The notes under the pieces are model-generated. The model was not told the origin of the DNA, made no database searches, and saw only the letters and a list, made by a program, of their open reading frames with translations. The position numbers and the translations under genes were made by a program. Positions 35,796 through 46,846 of a stretch of DNA of 64,000 bases are shown here, piece by piece (the first letter of the stretch is position 1; every line of letters begins with the position of its first letter). This stretch comes from Molanna angustata (taxonomy: Eukaryota > Arthropoda > Insecta > Trichoptera > Molannidae), in assembly GCA_963576475.1 (NCBI GenBank), contig OY754979.1, forward strand, positions 34,509,778 through 34,573,777, given 5' to 3'.

Positions 35796-36605
35796 ATTAG
35801 CATGTAGATACCAACTATTATGTCTTTGTTTATTTATAATCAATGACGACTCCGAATGCTCTGCTTGGGAGCCTATATTATAATATGGAAGATAAACTAA
35901 CACAAATACAAATATTTGCCTACATCTTTAGAGACACGACATGATGGTGTATAGGTACTCTATAATAACTATAGAATCCTTTACTCCCTTCTAACATGAA
36001 TAGGTACAGCACAAAGAACCCATAAAGGCCCATCACAGCTGTCATTATTTATGTAGGTAGGTATAATACTAGGTACCTATATGTAGTATTGTGAGTTAGA
36101 ACAGGATGACCAGATATTCTCAGCCCAAGGTGTCAGTCTGATGCTACTATTGGTTGATCCCATAGTGTTCATAATATATTCTGGTGGGGTGCATTTGTTG
36201 AAAACCAGATTTATCTAGTGACATCTCTTTCATTCGCGTGGGGGGCTGAAGGCTGTTTTGTATTCAAAATACACAAGTTCGAAAGAGATACCTACATATT
36301 TCCATGATGGGAAGGTGCCTACTAACTCTTGTAATAAGGTTGTGTTGAAATTTATTGTAGGTATGTGATGCTCAGGCTGATGTTAGATATTAATGAGATA
36401 ATCAGACAAAACCGATGCCATACATTTCTATCCTTGCAAACACTGTAGGTACACTTCATTCAGTTTTAGAAGCATAGCAGTTTTTTGAATCCTTATTGTG
36501 TTGAATTAATATTTTAACTCTGAATTAAGATTGTGGCATAGGTATCTATTTGAAATCAAAACTAAAGGTTGGTACCTACCTATATCTCAAAAGAGACAAA
36601 GTTTA
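35796..36605. other. Unassigned sequence
   Basis: AT-rich with isolated TACC strings; a GC-richer phrase 'cgcgtggggggctgaaggc' occurs at ~36,236. No gene or element identified. Confidence 0.35.
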
Positions 36606-36609
36606 GATA

Positions 36610-36690
36610 AATATTTATAGGAGAATCATAAAATTAAAGCACCTACCTACAGGACTTGTGATCGCCTGGTTTACGTTATTAGGTAGGTAC
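36610..36690 (-). repeat. Family Z fragment
   Basis: 'ggagaatcataaaatt', 'caggacttgtgatcgcctgg' and 'ttacgtta' read as the reverse complement of the family Z 3' part. Confidence 0.4.
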
Positions 36691-36766
36691 ATGAGCTTCC
36701 GATCATCAATTAGGTACCTATATACCTACCTACCTATACTTTTTATTGAGTTCCCATATCAAACAA

Positions 36767-37415
36767 AAACGAGTGGGTTGTGGCCAACGCTACACTCTCA
36801 AAGTATTCAAAATTTGTATGGAAAATTTTAAAAAATTTTATGAAATGAGTTTGTTCAATATTTTTTTATTTAAAATATTTTATTATGAAAACTTGATACT
36901 TCTTCAATACCATTTTATGAAAGTGATGTGTCTTTTTACCAATTTGATTTTATTATGAAAATTTGATACTTCTTCAATACCATTTTATGAAAGTGATGTG
37001 TCTTTAGACAGTTAGAAAACAAAAAATTCAAATTTTAAGTTTCCTGAGCATGGGGTCACTTTAAAATATTTGACGTTTAAAAAAATTGAGAAGCACTATT
37101 CAGATATCCTTTGAAATCTAATGGGGTCTAAGTAAGTAGGTATTACCTACATATTTGCAAAATTTGAAAATAATCGAATGAGTAGGTAGGTACTTTAGTC
37201 TATAATTATTGATAAAGTAAAATAAACACGCCGTACATAGTACATAGCACATAGCACACTGCACATAGCACACACAGATACATTGTGATGAAACTTTCAG
37301 AATACAATCTCAGCATGATACTAGTTGATAATCTGCAATAAAAAATAGCCTTAAAAATTACGAAAACATTAGGTAACTCCCCACTATATCCCCTTGGGTT
37401 AGTGAGGAGTAAAAA
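36767..37415 (+). repeat. Family X repeat, copy 5 (internal duplication)
   Basis: It has complete ends. A ~60-bp internal block ('gaaaacttgatacttcttca' to 'gtgatgtgtcttt') occurs twice in tandem (36,896-36,937 and 36,956-37,003), a duplication absent from other copies. Confidence 0.75.
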
Positions 37416-37518
37416 AATAAAGATTAATTTTAATTAGGTAGGTACCTACATATTACAATTCACTCGCTTTAGTGCAAGAATGAGCTTGACCGTTTCATCC
37501 TCGGACGGAGTGACTTGG

Positions 37519-37691
37519 GGGGCAAGTCCCGTCAAACGATGGAATCAAAACCCTCATGATAACCCATAAACTGGATATAATTATCTTATTGAGTTCTATA
37601 ATATCTTAAGATACCTATTATAATATTCATGATATGGGTATTATGGGTAATCATGAGGGTTTTGATTCCACCGTTTGACGGGATTGTCCCC
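37519..37691. mobile_element. Foldback MITE with ~51-bp arms
   Basis: The left arm 'ggggcaagtcccgtcaaacg...' and right arm '...cgtttgacgggattgtcccc' are inverted with about five mismatches over ~51 bp. The centre is ~70 bp of AT-rich sequence. It has no coding capacity. Confidence 0.85.
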
Positions 37692-37898
37692 TTGAATTAT
37701 TCGAGTCATTTTTTGGAAAAGGGTTTTTATTTTTATAAAAAAGCAAAAAGTAGTGTTATTTTTATGAAATAAGGGTTAATTTTCTGTAAAAGGGTGACAT
37801 TTTCAACACTTCTTCTTCTTCTCTATGTTGACGGTTATTTAGAAGAAACTTTCCCTGTCCTGTGCGGTGCGGAACAAGTCCTCCACATGCCTCACTCC

Positions 37899-38064
37899 GG
37901 TCCACTCCCAAATGTTACTTATTTCTTCCAACTAACCAGCATTCCAACCTCGAGAAAATGGCGTGCGAAATAATTTCAAATAAAATCTTTCTCTTCTGAG
38001 AATCGAACCCAGGTCTCCAGCACACAAGTCAAACGATTAACCACTCTGGCACGATAATCAATCA
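37899..38064 (-). mobile_element. tRNA-derived SINE, family B-like
   Basis: The reverse complement has 'cgtgccagagtggttaatcg' (A-box region) and 'tgggttcgattctcagaag' (B box). A body 'cgcacgccattttctcgagg', 'ggaatgctggttagttggaa' follows, resembling the family B copies but clearly diverged. Confidence 0.7.
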
Positions 38065-38132
38065 CCCTGTTTTTGTTCATTAAAACAAATCTTAGGTAAG
38101 TATCTGTGTGGAAAAGTTATTTCAGTTAAATA

Positions 38133-38135
38133 TGG

Positions 38136-38199
<64 letters not shown>
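38133..38199. repeat. (GGCA)n microsatellite
   Basis: About 16-17 uninterrupted GGCA tetranucleotides. Confidence 0.97.
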
Positions 38200-38844
38200 T
38201 ACCTTCCCAACTATTTATAAATTACCCAAATAAAGTTTAAAATAAAAGTTAGGTTAGGTACATTATATGACAAGTCATTATGTTTGATAGTGTCAATTGA
38301 TACCAAACTACCTACATACATAGGTAACATTCCTGACATAACTCTCCATATCTCACTGCCATCATTCACCCACAAACTACATTGTTAAGTAGGTACCTAT
38401 ATAGCCTTTAGAGGTGGTCCTCTCCTCACACCAATAATTGTTAAAGCAGGTATCATGTTGCTACACAATTTATTTAATAATTATTGGAAGATTGGTTGGT
38501 GATAGATAGGTACCTGCCAGACTATCTGTAGGGGAAGGACGGGTAAGGTGGCCACCTTAAGCTTTGAATGACTACTTTTTTAAGCATTAATTTACTTTGG
38601 TATAAGTACTTAAAAACTAATGTAGGTTCAATATCGAATTGTTATTTTTACTTATATCAAAAAGTTTAAAAATATTCTTAATTTAAAACTAAAATGGGAA
38701 ATTGACCACTTTACCTACCCAGGTCAGTTAAAGTGGCATACTAACAACAAGTATAAAAGTAAGTGCATTTTTTCATTATTTAATCTAAGAAATTAAATAA
38801 GATCCAATATCAGTCATATAAACAACAAATTAAGGGCAATATTC

Positions 38845-39086
38845 AAATAAAATATCATTTATATGAACAAAATACAGCATACAGCAGCCCGACTGTGGAA
38901 CGATCTTCCGAATTCTGTGTTTCCACCTTCGTACAACCCGGGTCTTTTTAAAATCCGAATTAATAAACTCTTTTCTAGATTGCAAACCCCTCCCAACGCT
39001 ACGTAGTGCGCTTCTTCGGAAGAGTAAAATGGACCCAAATCCTAATAGCTGGCGTCCCCTACGTGGACATGTTAAAAAAAAAAAAT
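38845..39086 (+). pseudogene. LINE C-terminus nested in the pogo element
   Basis: An open end, 38,884-39,006, reads AARLWNDLPNSVFPPSYN then PGLFKIRINKLFSRLQ and stops at TAG. 'RLWNxLPxxVFPxxYNxxxFKxxxN' is the C-terminus of a lepidopteran-type LINE ORF2. The 3' untranslated part 'ctggcgtcccctacgtggac' leads to a 12-A tail. Imperfect duplications 'aagggcaatattca' and 'aagggccaaattca' flank the insert, consistent with target-primed insertion. Confidence 0.75.
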
Positions 39087-39090
39087 AAGG

Positions 39091-39546
39091 GCCAAATTCA
39101 CAAATATTATCATCCTCCCCATCACACCCAGAACAGGCTTCATGCGCCCATCGTTTACAACTAGTGCACTGAATCCAGCCATCTTCACGATTTGACTTAG
39201 ACCACATCTCCTGGCAGTAGTAGCTTTCAGAATCATCATCAGCTTTTCTACCAAACCTTCTTTATATGGACTGTTAGTTAATATTGCTGATCGACTGTTT
39301 CTTTCTATTTTGTTTTAGGCAATGCTTTGGAAATTGGTAATAAATCTTTAGGGGTTACTGTGAATGATGTAGGTAAGTACTTGGTTGCGGATCCAACATT
39401 GGTTGAGTCACTGTTTATCTGCTTTCCAAGATGTCTTGCGAAAATAACGTAGATTTTCATTTAAATTCTTGACTAGCCCTGAGGAACCCCATTTCTTTAT
39501 CTCTTATAGCTTTTTCCATCGCATCAGGGTCCCATGTCAGCTGCTC
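39091..39546 (-). pseudogene. pogo-like transposase: psq HTH and C-terminal zinc-finger remnants
   Basis: At ~39,546-39,463 the minus strand reads 'EQLTWDPDAMEKAIRDKEMG' and 'FLRASQEF', the pipsqueak-type helix-turn-helix that binds terminal repeats in pogo/Tigger transposases. Only ~150 bp further on comes 'FTVTPKDLLPISKALPKTK', which normally lies after the DDE catalytic core. Then follow 'ILTNSPYKEGLVEK' and, after a frameshift, 'DGWIQCTSCKRWAHEACSG' (39,163-39,107), a PHD-like zinc-binding C-terminus (C-x2-C...H-x3-C) seen in insect pogo-like transposases. The catalytic core (about 300 residues) is absent and the frames shift, so there is no activity. Confidence 0.7.
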
Positions 39547-40059
39547 ATTTATACGTATTTAGCATGTCTAAAATGAAATATTTTGAAAAATGACAAAAAT
39601 AATACTAAAACGGGTATAAAGTGACCTACCAGGTCACTTTACCTACACCCTTAGTGGACCACTTTACCCGTAATGGAATACATTTAAAAAAAAATAACCC
39701 AAAATGTCAAATGAGGTTAAACGGACTTTGTTTACATTAATTTAATTACTTCGATAGACATATGTACTAAACCGTTATAATATTGAAATATTTTATATTT
39801 ACATTCAGTACTGATATTCGTTTCAAAGTTTAAATAACTCACCTTAGATCAGGACAACACAATTAACCTTTTTTGCAATATTTTTTTTCCCGAGAACTGA
39901 GCGTGTCGCCTGTCACTGGAGCAATATGTCGTCGGCTAATGAATAGTTTCCATTGGTTTAAATCTACATATGGCGACATCTTAATTTCTGTGTAATATTC
40001 AATGACCACTTTACCTGCCTGGGCCACTTTAGCGACCTTTCCCCTATAGGTTGGTTCAC

Positions 40060-40398
40060 CTAGGTAGGTATCTTCTTCTTTCTTCAGCCATCTCTCCACT
40101 GCTGGATATATTTATTATGCCACTTATAGATATTCACATTAATCTCTTCTTTGGGGTCTCTGTACTCATCCAATTCCAGCAACGGAGACCTTGCTTTTAT
40201 CTGAAGCCGTCCTATTCCCCTTCTCATATCCATCATGGTCTCCATTTCAGGACTCTGGGTGCCCAGTTGTCTATTTCCTGTCTGGTAACAATAGGTACCT
40301 GTCCATTGCCATTTAATTCTAGCAACTCTATCTATGACACCGACAACTTTTGTATAGCGTCTGATTTCCTGGGATATCCTGGACCTGGACATACACAT
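40060..40398 (-). pseudogene. Non-LTR retrotransposon C-terminal fragment
   Basis: The minus-strand frame reads 'IRRYTKVVGVIDRVARIKWQ' and 'WTGTYCYQTGNRQLG', then shifts. It ends '...YIQQWRDG'. The pattern IRRxTKVxDIxxRVAxLKWQWxGHxxR...YxQQW is the C-terminus of a common insect RTE-like retrotransposon. Two or more indels. It lies directly against the right end of the pogo element. Confidence 0.75.
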
Positions 40399-40528
40399 AA
40401 AAATAAGAATATTGAATCAATTAGTAAGTAGGTGAAAATGATTGTTGTTGTAACGATTAAAACATCACAGAATGCACACATTGATATAGTTGCTATCGTG
40501 AAAATTTGATATGGTAAGAAAGGTTTAT

Positions 40529-40620
40529 CTTTAAATATTACTATGTTTGATATTTAAATATTACTATGTTTGATATTTAAATATTACTATGTTTGATATT
40601 TAAATATTACTATGTTTGAT
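40529..40620. repeat. 23-bp tandem repeat, 4 copies
   Basis: The unit 'atttaaatattactatgtt' plus 'tgat' is repeated four times with almost no change. It sits exactly at the 3' edge of the minus-strand LINE remnant below, so it may be the element's repetitive 3' tail. Confidence 0.9.
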
Positions 40621-40900
40621 GCCTTCGGTTGAAAAGTGTTAACGTTACGAAGACGGGGATCAGCTGCGTAGAAGTTGAGTAAGCTAAACACTTCATTGTG
40701 AACATGTCATAGCCATTCATCATTTTATGCAACATACTAAGATCGGCAACTCTTCTCCTATCGCGCAAACTGAGCATTATGTAGAAAGCTAATCTATCAT
40801 TATAGTTCCTCAAGATCCTACTCTGCCCAGCCCTGAACGAGATTATTCTAAGAGCACGTTTTTGAACTTTTTAAATTTTGTCAATTGACAGCATATGTGC
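40613..40900 (-). pseudogene. Non-LTR retrotransposon C-terminal fragment
   Basis: The minus strand reads 'KVQKRALRIISFRAGQSRIL' and 'RNYNDRLAFYIMLSLRDRRR', then 'VADLSMLHKMMNGYDMF'. The pattern IQxxALRxI...LxLLSLxxRRxxADLxxLyKmxNG is the region downstream of the reverse transcriptase in LINE proteins of the Jockey/RTE type. It stops inside the adjacent 23-bp tandem repeat. 5'-truncated. Confidence 0.75.
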
Positions 40901-41327
40901 GATATAATGGAGAATTTTCTATAGACATGAAGCATTATGCAATATCATGTGACCTTTAATTGTTAAATATATCCTACTTGTGCTATAATAATGTAGGTGA
41001 TGTTTAGATAGATACCTACATAATATGTGATAGGTATAGTCCAATGTAATATGACGTCCTGTATTTAGTATGACGGGATAGTGATAATATAATTATATTT
41101 GCATCAGACACATTCATACCTCGCACAATTCTCACGTTCATTTATACTACATACTTTACTTTGTTATAATATATAAGTATATACATACATAATATCTCGA
41201 TCTACATACGAGTATTTCACTGAAGTGTCCAGCTGAATCAGAGATACGCAACCGTCTATATTAATTATTTTTGATTTTTTTAATGAGTCGAGCTGTTGGT
41301 ATATTTTTTTCTACGAAGTTTTTTTTA

Positions 41328-41650
41328 TAGATACATGTCATCGTCATCATGTCCCTTTCGAGGGAGGCATAGTGAACAGAGCTCCACACCCTCGTGTCTT
41401 TACATGGGCACATTATTCACTCACATCCAAACACCTCTCATCACATGCTGGTCTGTTATTTGCACTGCTTACTTTTGCTGCTACATAATCTTCTTTTTCC
41501 GTGCCCTGTCAGAAACCCCCTACATTGGCAATCATTCTGGCGAATCTCTCCCATCCTCTGCTACCCGGAATATCTGCTGCACAGCTCTGAAGCAAAATAT
41601 TAGACAGCAAGGACATGTCTCCCTCCAGTTCTTCGGCAATCTTCTATAGG
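41328..41650 (-). repeat. LINE-tail-like repeat, unassigned
   Basis: The minus strand carries degenerate blocks ('CFRAVQQIFRVAEDGRDSPE', 'MIANVGGF') and a 3' untranslated part with 'gaaagggacatgatgacg' reminiscent of family R. Only weakly supported. Confidence 0.35.
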
Positions 41651-42470
41651 TATATCAAACTTCTATTATCTTATTAAATACTTGTGAGAAGGTATATAAA
41701 GGCGATAGACAGTCGATGGCAGGTCGTACAAGCGTCAGGTATACTGGTACATGCATGCACATAAATTAGATTTTTATATTTTCTTTTTTTTCAGGAGGCG
41801 TGAGACAAACATACACACACACAAACTAACACATTCATTGCTTTATTACTTTAGATTAAATTAACTTAAAATAAACCAAAATTTGATAAATAAACCAACA
41901 GTTATATCAGTCTGAAAATTATATGGTGTGCATAATATAATGCCAGTTACACCAGTACAATTAGGTATAATAGGTATCATTTCAACAAGATGTACTTACA
42001 TAGGTAGTAGGTATATTTGTTGGTACTTATATACCTTTGTAGTTATTATGTGTATTAGTTACCTACTTATATGTACATATATGTACCTAGTAGGTAAACT
42101 ACCTATTATATATAACTACAAATTTAAGTGTGTCTCGACAATTTATGGTAGATCCTTAAATACAAACAGCGGCAAATAACTTGAGAATGCCCGCTTCATT
42201 GCTCGGTTTGTAGGTACCTCTATGTGCAAACCGCCCCGCCCCCCTCCGCGACGTAACTTCTCAAGTTGTTTGTCGTAAACTATACGAATATTATAAATAC
42301 GAACCTAAGTCCACTTGATTACTAATCCAGTCCGCCAACGGCTCTGCCATCTAAATAGAATTAAACATTTAATATGTGGGCATATAGGTAAACCGAAACA
42401 TCACATTTGGAAATAATATTTTAAACGCAATCTCATATAGTTACAAAACCGACTTCAAAATTAATGCAAC
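41651..42470. other. AT-rich, nothing recognised
   Basis: Contains a (CA)n patch at ~41,808 and a short GC patch 'ccgccccgcccccctccgcg' near 42,231. 42,447 'aaaaccgacttcaaaatt' is a lepidopteran repeat signature. Confidence 0.4.
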
Positions 42471-42538
42471 ACTGTCAAGAGTGTCAAGATATAAAAATGT
42501 GGTGTTCGGTTTTCTCTGCCTACGATATGAAGGACATG
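42471..42538 (+). repeat. Family R 3'-end fragment
   Basis: 'gtgtcaagatataaaaatg', 'tggtgttcggttttctctgc' and 'gaaggacatg' match the family R 3' untranslated end; it is cut off by the minisatellite that follows. Confidence 0.6.
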
Positions 42539-42786
42539 CGTGTCCGGATAATTGACCGTAGCCGATTGACCGTGGACAATTGACCGTACGCCCTTTTTAC
42601 CGAATGGACAATTGACCGTGGGAACAATTTACCGTATGGACAGTTGACCGTGAGGACAATTCAACGCATGGACGATTATTGACCGTTGGGACAGATGGCC
42701 GTGAGAACAATTGACCGTGGGGACAATTGACCGTGGGGACAATTTATCGTATGGACAATTGACCGAATGGACAATTCACCGTGCGG
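42539..42786. repeat. ~16-bp minisatellite 'ggacaattgaccgtgg'
   Basis: About fifteen degenerate units of 15-17 bp built on 'acaattgaccgt(g/a)(g/t)gg'. The core CAATTG is palindromic. Confidence 0.92.
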
Positions 42787-43087
42787 AAACAATTTTTAAT
42801 AACAGAACAAACTTTGTTTTTTTCGTTGAATAAATTGCATGGAAAAAATGTTCGTTTATGGCGACGAACCGATTACCTTTTTTTTATTTCAAAATACTAC
42901 GAGATATCCAATATGTCGGCAGTGGTTAAAACAAAATTTTACAAAATAAGCGGTAATATTTAGAACAATTTGCTACATTTTAAAAATTTAAGAAAACGTC
43001 TGTTCTTAAACTTTTTCTTGTTCTTTTTTGATTTATCAAAATGGATATCGATTTACACTAATTAGAAAATGCAGATTTCTAAATAAT

Positions 43088-43253
43088 TTAACATGCACCC
43101 AATAACAAGCTGTCAAATTCTGGAGACTTACGATATTAATCGTCTCACAGATCCAGACTGGAAACATAATTAAAAACTGTGTCTCCACCGGGTATCGAAC
43201 CCGGGACCTCTGGATCGGCAGTCAGATACCTAGTCAGCTGAGTCACGAAGGCC
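43088..43253 (-). mobile_element. SINE family A copy
   Basis: On the minus strand it has the full tRNA-like head ('tcggccttcgtgactcagc' through 'gggttcgatacccggtgg') and the body; the 3' end stops at 'catgttaaatt'. One base change in the B box (GATAC for GATTC). Confidence 0.85.
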
Positions 43254-44034
43254 GACAAGGTTTTGATATATCATATTTTCATTTACTATAGGTTTAGCGT
43301 TATATATACCCTTTTAAAACAACAGTGCATGGCCTTATTGCCATTAAACAACTTCTTCCAATCAATCACATATCATAACAAATTACTGACAATAAGTATA
43401 GGTACAATAATCTAAATAATAGAAACCCTCGACAAGACATCACGTAATAATAAATAAAGGTAGTAATAATCTCTATAAAGCAATTGAGCAAAACATGAAA
43501 GTGTGCGTGAATGGGGTGTTAAACTGATTATGGAGGGGGTGGTGGGGGGGTGGGTGGAGGAGGACACACTAAAATAATCTAAATTAATGAATATAATGGC
43601 GCTAACAAAAGCATTCCTCGTTTCTAACTCTGTGATGGTCCTCATCTCCTATCTATAGGTATATCTCTTCAGCACCCTTCCATCTGAAAGTAAGTGGAGA
43701 CTCCCCACAACTGTAAGACGACACCGCATTGGATCCTATCCTCCCTGACTTCCTCACTCTCCACAATCTCCTCTCCCAAACTCTCCTACTCTCTGACAAC
43801 CCCTCATCGCCGCACACCGTCACACCAACAAAATACAATCGATATGTACCTACCCACTGAGTTGTAGGATCTGTAGGTATAGACACTATAGACCGTCCAC
43901 ACTTTACTTTGTTATGATTCATGGCAAATATATCGACATGTTAATAACATATATCAAAAACAAGGGCATAATGTACTGCGGCAACATGATCAAGTAACAA
44001 TAGCTTTTTTTACGGCGCTGGCCGATTTACTAAT
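43254..44034. other. Unassigned sequence with a G-rich tract and an orphan frame
   Basis: 43,530-43,562 is G-rich ('gagggggtggtggggggg') and could form a G-quadruplex on the plus strand. A minus-strand frame, 43,922-43,653 (89 codons, 'SESRRVWERRLWRVRKSG'), resembles nothing I can name. Confidence 0.3.
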
Positions 44035-44753
44035 GATATTGATAACAATTAAGCACTACAAATAATAACACTCAATTATTATTATTACCATTATACACTT
44101 CCTCAAAAGAATTAGCAGATCAATGCGTAAATTGTAAATTATTTAAAAGTGCAAAATAAAATGCAACAAACGCATCATCAAGCTTTCAATTGGGAATAGT
44201 TCACCCATCCGGATACTTATCAAAGTATTAGGCTCTGAGGAGGTCTCTATAATACCTATCAACCCTACTGATTCCCAAATATTAACGTTTAAAAAATCTT
44301 TAACGATTCTACATGTACCTATTCATTATTACCGATTTTTGCATTTTTATTAGGTATTATCTAAGCTTTTCGATAAATTTATAATTTCTAAATTACGGAT
44401 TAACGATTTTGGAATAATGCCAGTGGCTGAAATAATGAACGGTAATAATAATATTTTACGAGAATGCCAAAGTCTTTTAATCTCGTTACCTAGAGCGGTG
44501 TATTTTCTAATTTTTTCATCAAAAGTTTTTATAATATTACTAGAATTTGAAATAGCTACGTCACAAATATATGTTATTTTTTTAATTTTATCATGTATTA
44601 TTATATCGGGTCTGTTATGTTGAATTGACCGGTCAGTTAATATTGTTTTATAGTAATAAAGCGAAATATTATCATTTTCTAAAAATGAAATCGGTTCATA
44701 TTCAAAATAATATGGTTTTATGATTATCGCTTTAATTAATTTATATTTATGTT
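44035..44753 (-). mobile_element. 3' end of a non-LTR retrotransposon (family Q)
   Basis: It consists of the C-terminal coding piece (next entry) and a ~310-bp 3' untranslated region. The untranslated region recurs in the opposite orientation at 58,493-58,740 ('gggtgaactattcccaatt', 'cttgatgatgcgtttgttgc'). Its 5' side is cut by the 3' end of the larger LINE at 44,754, so that LINE probably inserted into it. Confidence 0.7.
44350..44751 (-). pseudogene. Family Q retrotransposon C-terminal domain
   Basis: An open stretch ends at a stop at 44,350-44,352. Key blocks are 'YYFEYEPISFLENDNISLYY', 'KTILTDRSIQHNRPDIIIHD', 'ITYICDVAIS', 'KIRKYTALGNEIKRLW' and 'LLPFIISATGIIPKSL'. The pattern TDxxIxHNRPDIxxxDK...xxIDVAIxxxxN...KIxKYxxLxxEIxxxW...IPxVISxTGxxPKxL is a C-terminal, restriction-enzyme-like-looking segment (PD...xxD) of insect retrotransposon polyproteins often labelled R2-type. 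The clade is not certain. No stop interrupts the ~123 residues that remain, but the whole upstream RT is gone. Confidence 0.7.
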
Positions 44754-45145
44754 TTTTTTTTTATTATTTATTAATTTCCATAATACAATATAAAGTAAAA
44801 TATAAAACATTGTTCATGAAATATATAAATGGAATTTATTACCTCACTAGGCAAAGCCTGTTCTGAGATAATACTAGGCAATAAGTAAGCATAAATTTCA
44901 GCTACGTGAATTCTTAATATCTAAGGCACAAAAAAAATATAAAAAATACAAATAATAAGGTACAAAAGTACACATTTTAAGTCATAAAAAAAAATATAAA
45001 AAAGTACATATAAAATACAATTGTAGGTACATGAAAAAAAATATTAGGTGTCTTTGTGTTTTTGTTAATATGAGGGTGTGTTTGCGTGTGTGGATATGTG
45101 TAAAAGGGTGTATGAAAAAGATTTTGATTGTAAATTATATTAAAA

Positions 45146-46846
45146 TTATCTTAGGACAAACGTCAAGTCTCTCTCTGACTCTTCCCTGCCTCTCCGAATC
45201 AACCAATCAGTAACCAGCTTTCCAAAATTATGCCCACTCGGCTGTACTAAGTCCAATATATCAGACACAACCATATTATATATTCTGGGTGCTAAAAATG
45301 TGTAGTGTCTCTGGGCAAAAGTAGTCTGTGTATGAGTCGGTTGCAGCAAATGTCTATTTCTTGTATTAAAAGTAATGGTGTATTGTGGTTTATATATTGC
45401 TGGGTTTTTATGTAGTTGGATGACTATTGTTCTAATATAGAGTTGTCTAACATCAAGGACCTTGAATTCCGAAAAAAGCTGATTTGATGGATATCTGAAA
45501 GGTTTTCGACAAATGACCCGGAGTAGTGATTTTTGCGCGGTTGAGATGGGAAATAGGTTGGTCTTAGCTAAACCACCCCAACCTATAATCCCATAAGAGA
45601 CTGACGTTTGTCCAAGAGCATAATACAACACTTTTAACGTATTTAGGTCGAAAATTTCTCTTATATTTCTAAAAACATATATCAGTTGGCGAATTTTTTT
45701 CGCAGTTATCTCCACATGTGTTATCCATCGAAGATTTCTATCAATTGTTATGCCAAGATATTTATAACTACTAACTCTAAGTAGTTTGGGGCAGGAGCAG
45801 TTTAGAGGCAAATCACAGTTATTATGGATAGTAATAGATGAAGAGGACTCCTCAGGTTGTTGTCGATTATCTATGCTAAATGTCATATATTTGGTTTTTC
45901 CGATATTTAATGTCAGTAAATTATTATCTAGCCATTTTTTTACGATGATCATTCCCTGCTCAGCAATAGAATGCGTTTGAGCCCAATTGTGAGAACTAAA
46001 CAATAACACCGTATCATCAGCAAAAGAAATTATGGAACCACCAATATCCAATTTATTCATATCATTTATAAAAAGGAGAAACAGCGTTGGTCCCAATACA
46101 CTTCCTTGAGGTACCCCATATTCAATTGGAGAGAATGAACTAATTACGCCACCCAATCTGACCGCCTGCATTCTGTTTCTTAAATATGACTGAAACCATA
46201 TTATAGTCAACTCATTACTGGTTATTTTCCTAATTTTTTGAATTAATATTTTATGTGAGACAGAATCGAATGCTTTGGCAAGATCTAGATAAATACCAAT
46301 ACATTTATTTTTTGCATCCAGTGACTTTGTTATAAATTCTGTAACGTTTAAAATAGCATCGTTGACTCCCAAACCAGGCCGAAATCCAAATTGTTGCGCA
46401 GTAAGTAATTTGTTGTGATTTAAGAAATGTATTAGTTGTATGTTGATAGCTTTTTCATATATTTTCGACAATGTATTTAAAAGTGCTATAGGTCGATAAT
46501 TTAGTGGATCTATAGGATTACCATCCTTAAATATTGGAACAATATACGCCTTTTTTAGATGCTCAGGAAATGTGCCCACAGCAATACTTAGGTTTATAAC
46601 GTGCGTTAGTGGAGTAAGTATGTTATCTTTTGCAATTTTAAGTATTTTTGTAGTTATACCATCGGGTCCTTGCGCACATTCTGTTCGAAGTGATTTTAGG
46701 ATACTTAAAATATCATTTTTAGTCACTGATCTAATATTAAATGAGTTGTTACTGGGAGAAGATGTTTCTTGTTGGATAACTAACTCAGATTCTGTTTTAT
46801 TTATATTGTTTAAGATAGTTTCTGTTAATTTTTTTCCGACATTTGT
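45146..46846 (-). pseudogene. LINE ORF2, reverse transcriptase segment
   Basis: Open from ~46,846 (homology 'TNVGKKLTETI') to the stop at 45,146; the longest ATG/GTG-initiated part is 526 residues from 46,726. Motifs counted from 46,726 are GPDGI 20-24, NYRPIALL 76-83, FGFRPG 113-118, DLAKAFDSVSH 148-158, GVPQGSVLGP 204-213 and the catalytic FADDT 235-239. The C-terminal domain follows, with 'SVSYGIIGWGG' and 'LLRVICRKPFRYPS'. All RT catalytic residues are present. Length and order fit CR1/Daphne/Kiri-like LINEs of the Jockey group; the exact clade needs a tree. It reads in the same frame as the endonuclease segment. Confidence 0.9.

Larger units (their letters stand above)
38530..40049 (-). 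mobile_element. pogo/Tigger-like DNA transposon, internally deleted
   Basis: The left end 'taggggaaggacgggtaagg' and the reverse complement of the right end, 'taggggaaaggtcgctaaag', are inverted relatives next to TA, as expected of the Tc1/mariner/pogo superfamily. Subterminal 'ccactttaccc' words recur in both orientations (38,706, 39,609-39,676, 40,003). It encodes the transposase fragments described in the next entry and hosts a LINE tail at ~38,845-39,086. It looks non-autonomous, since the DDE core is missing. Confidence 0.7.
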
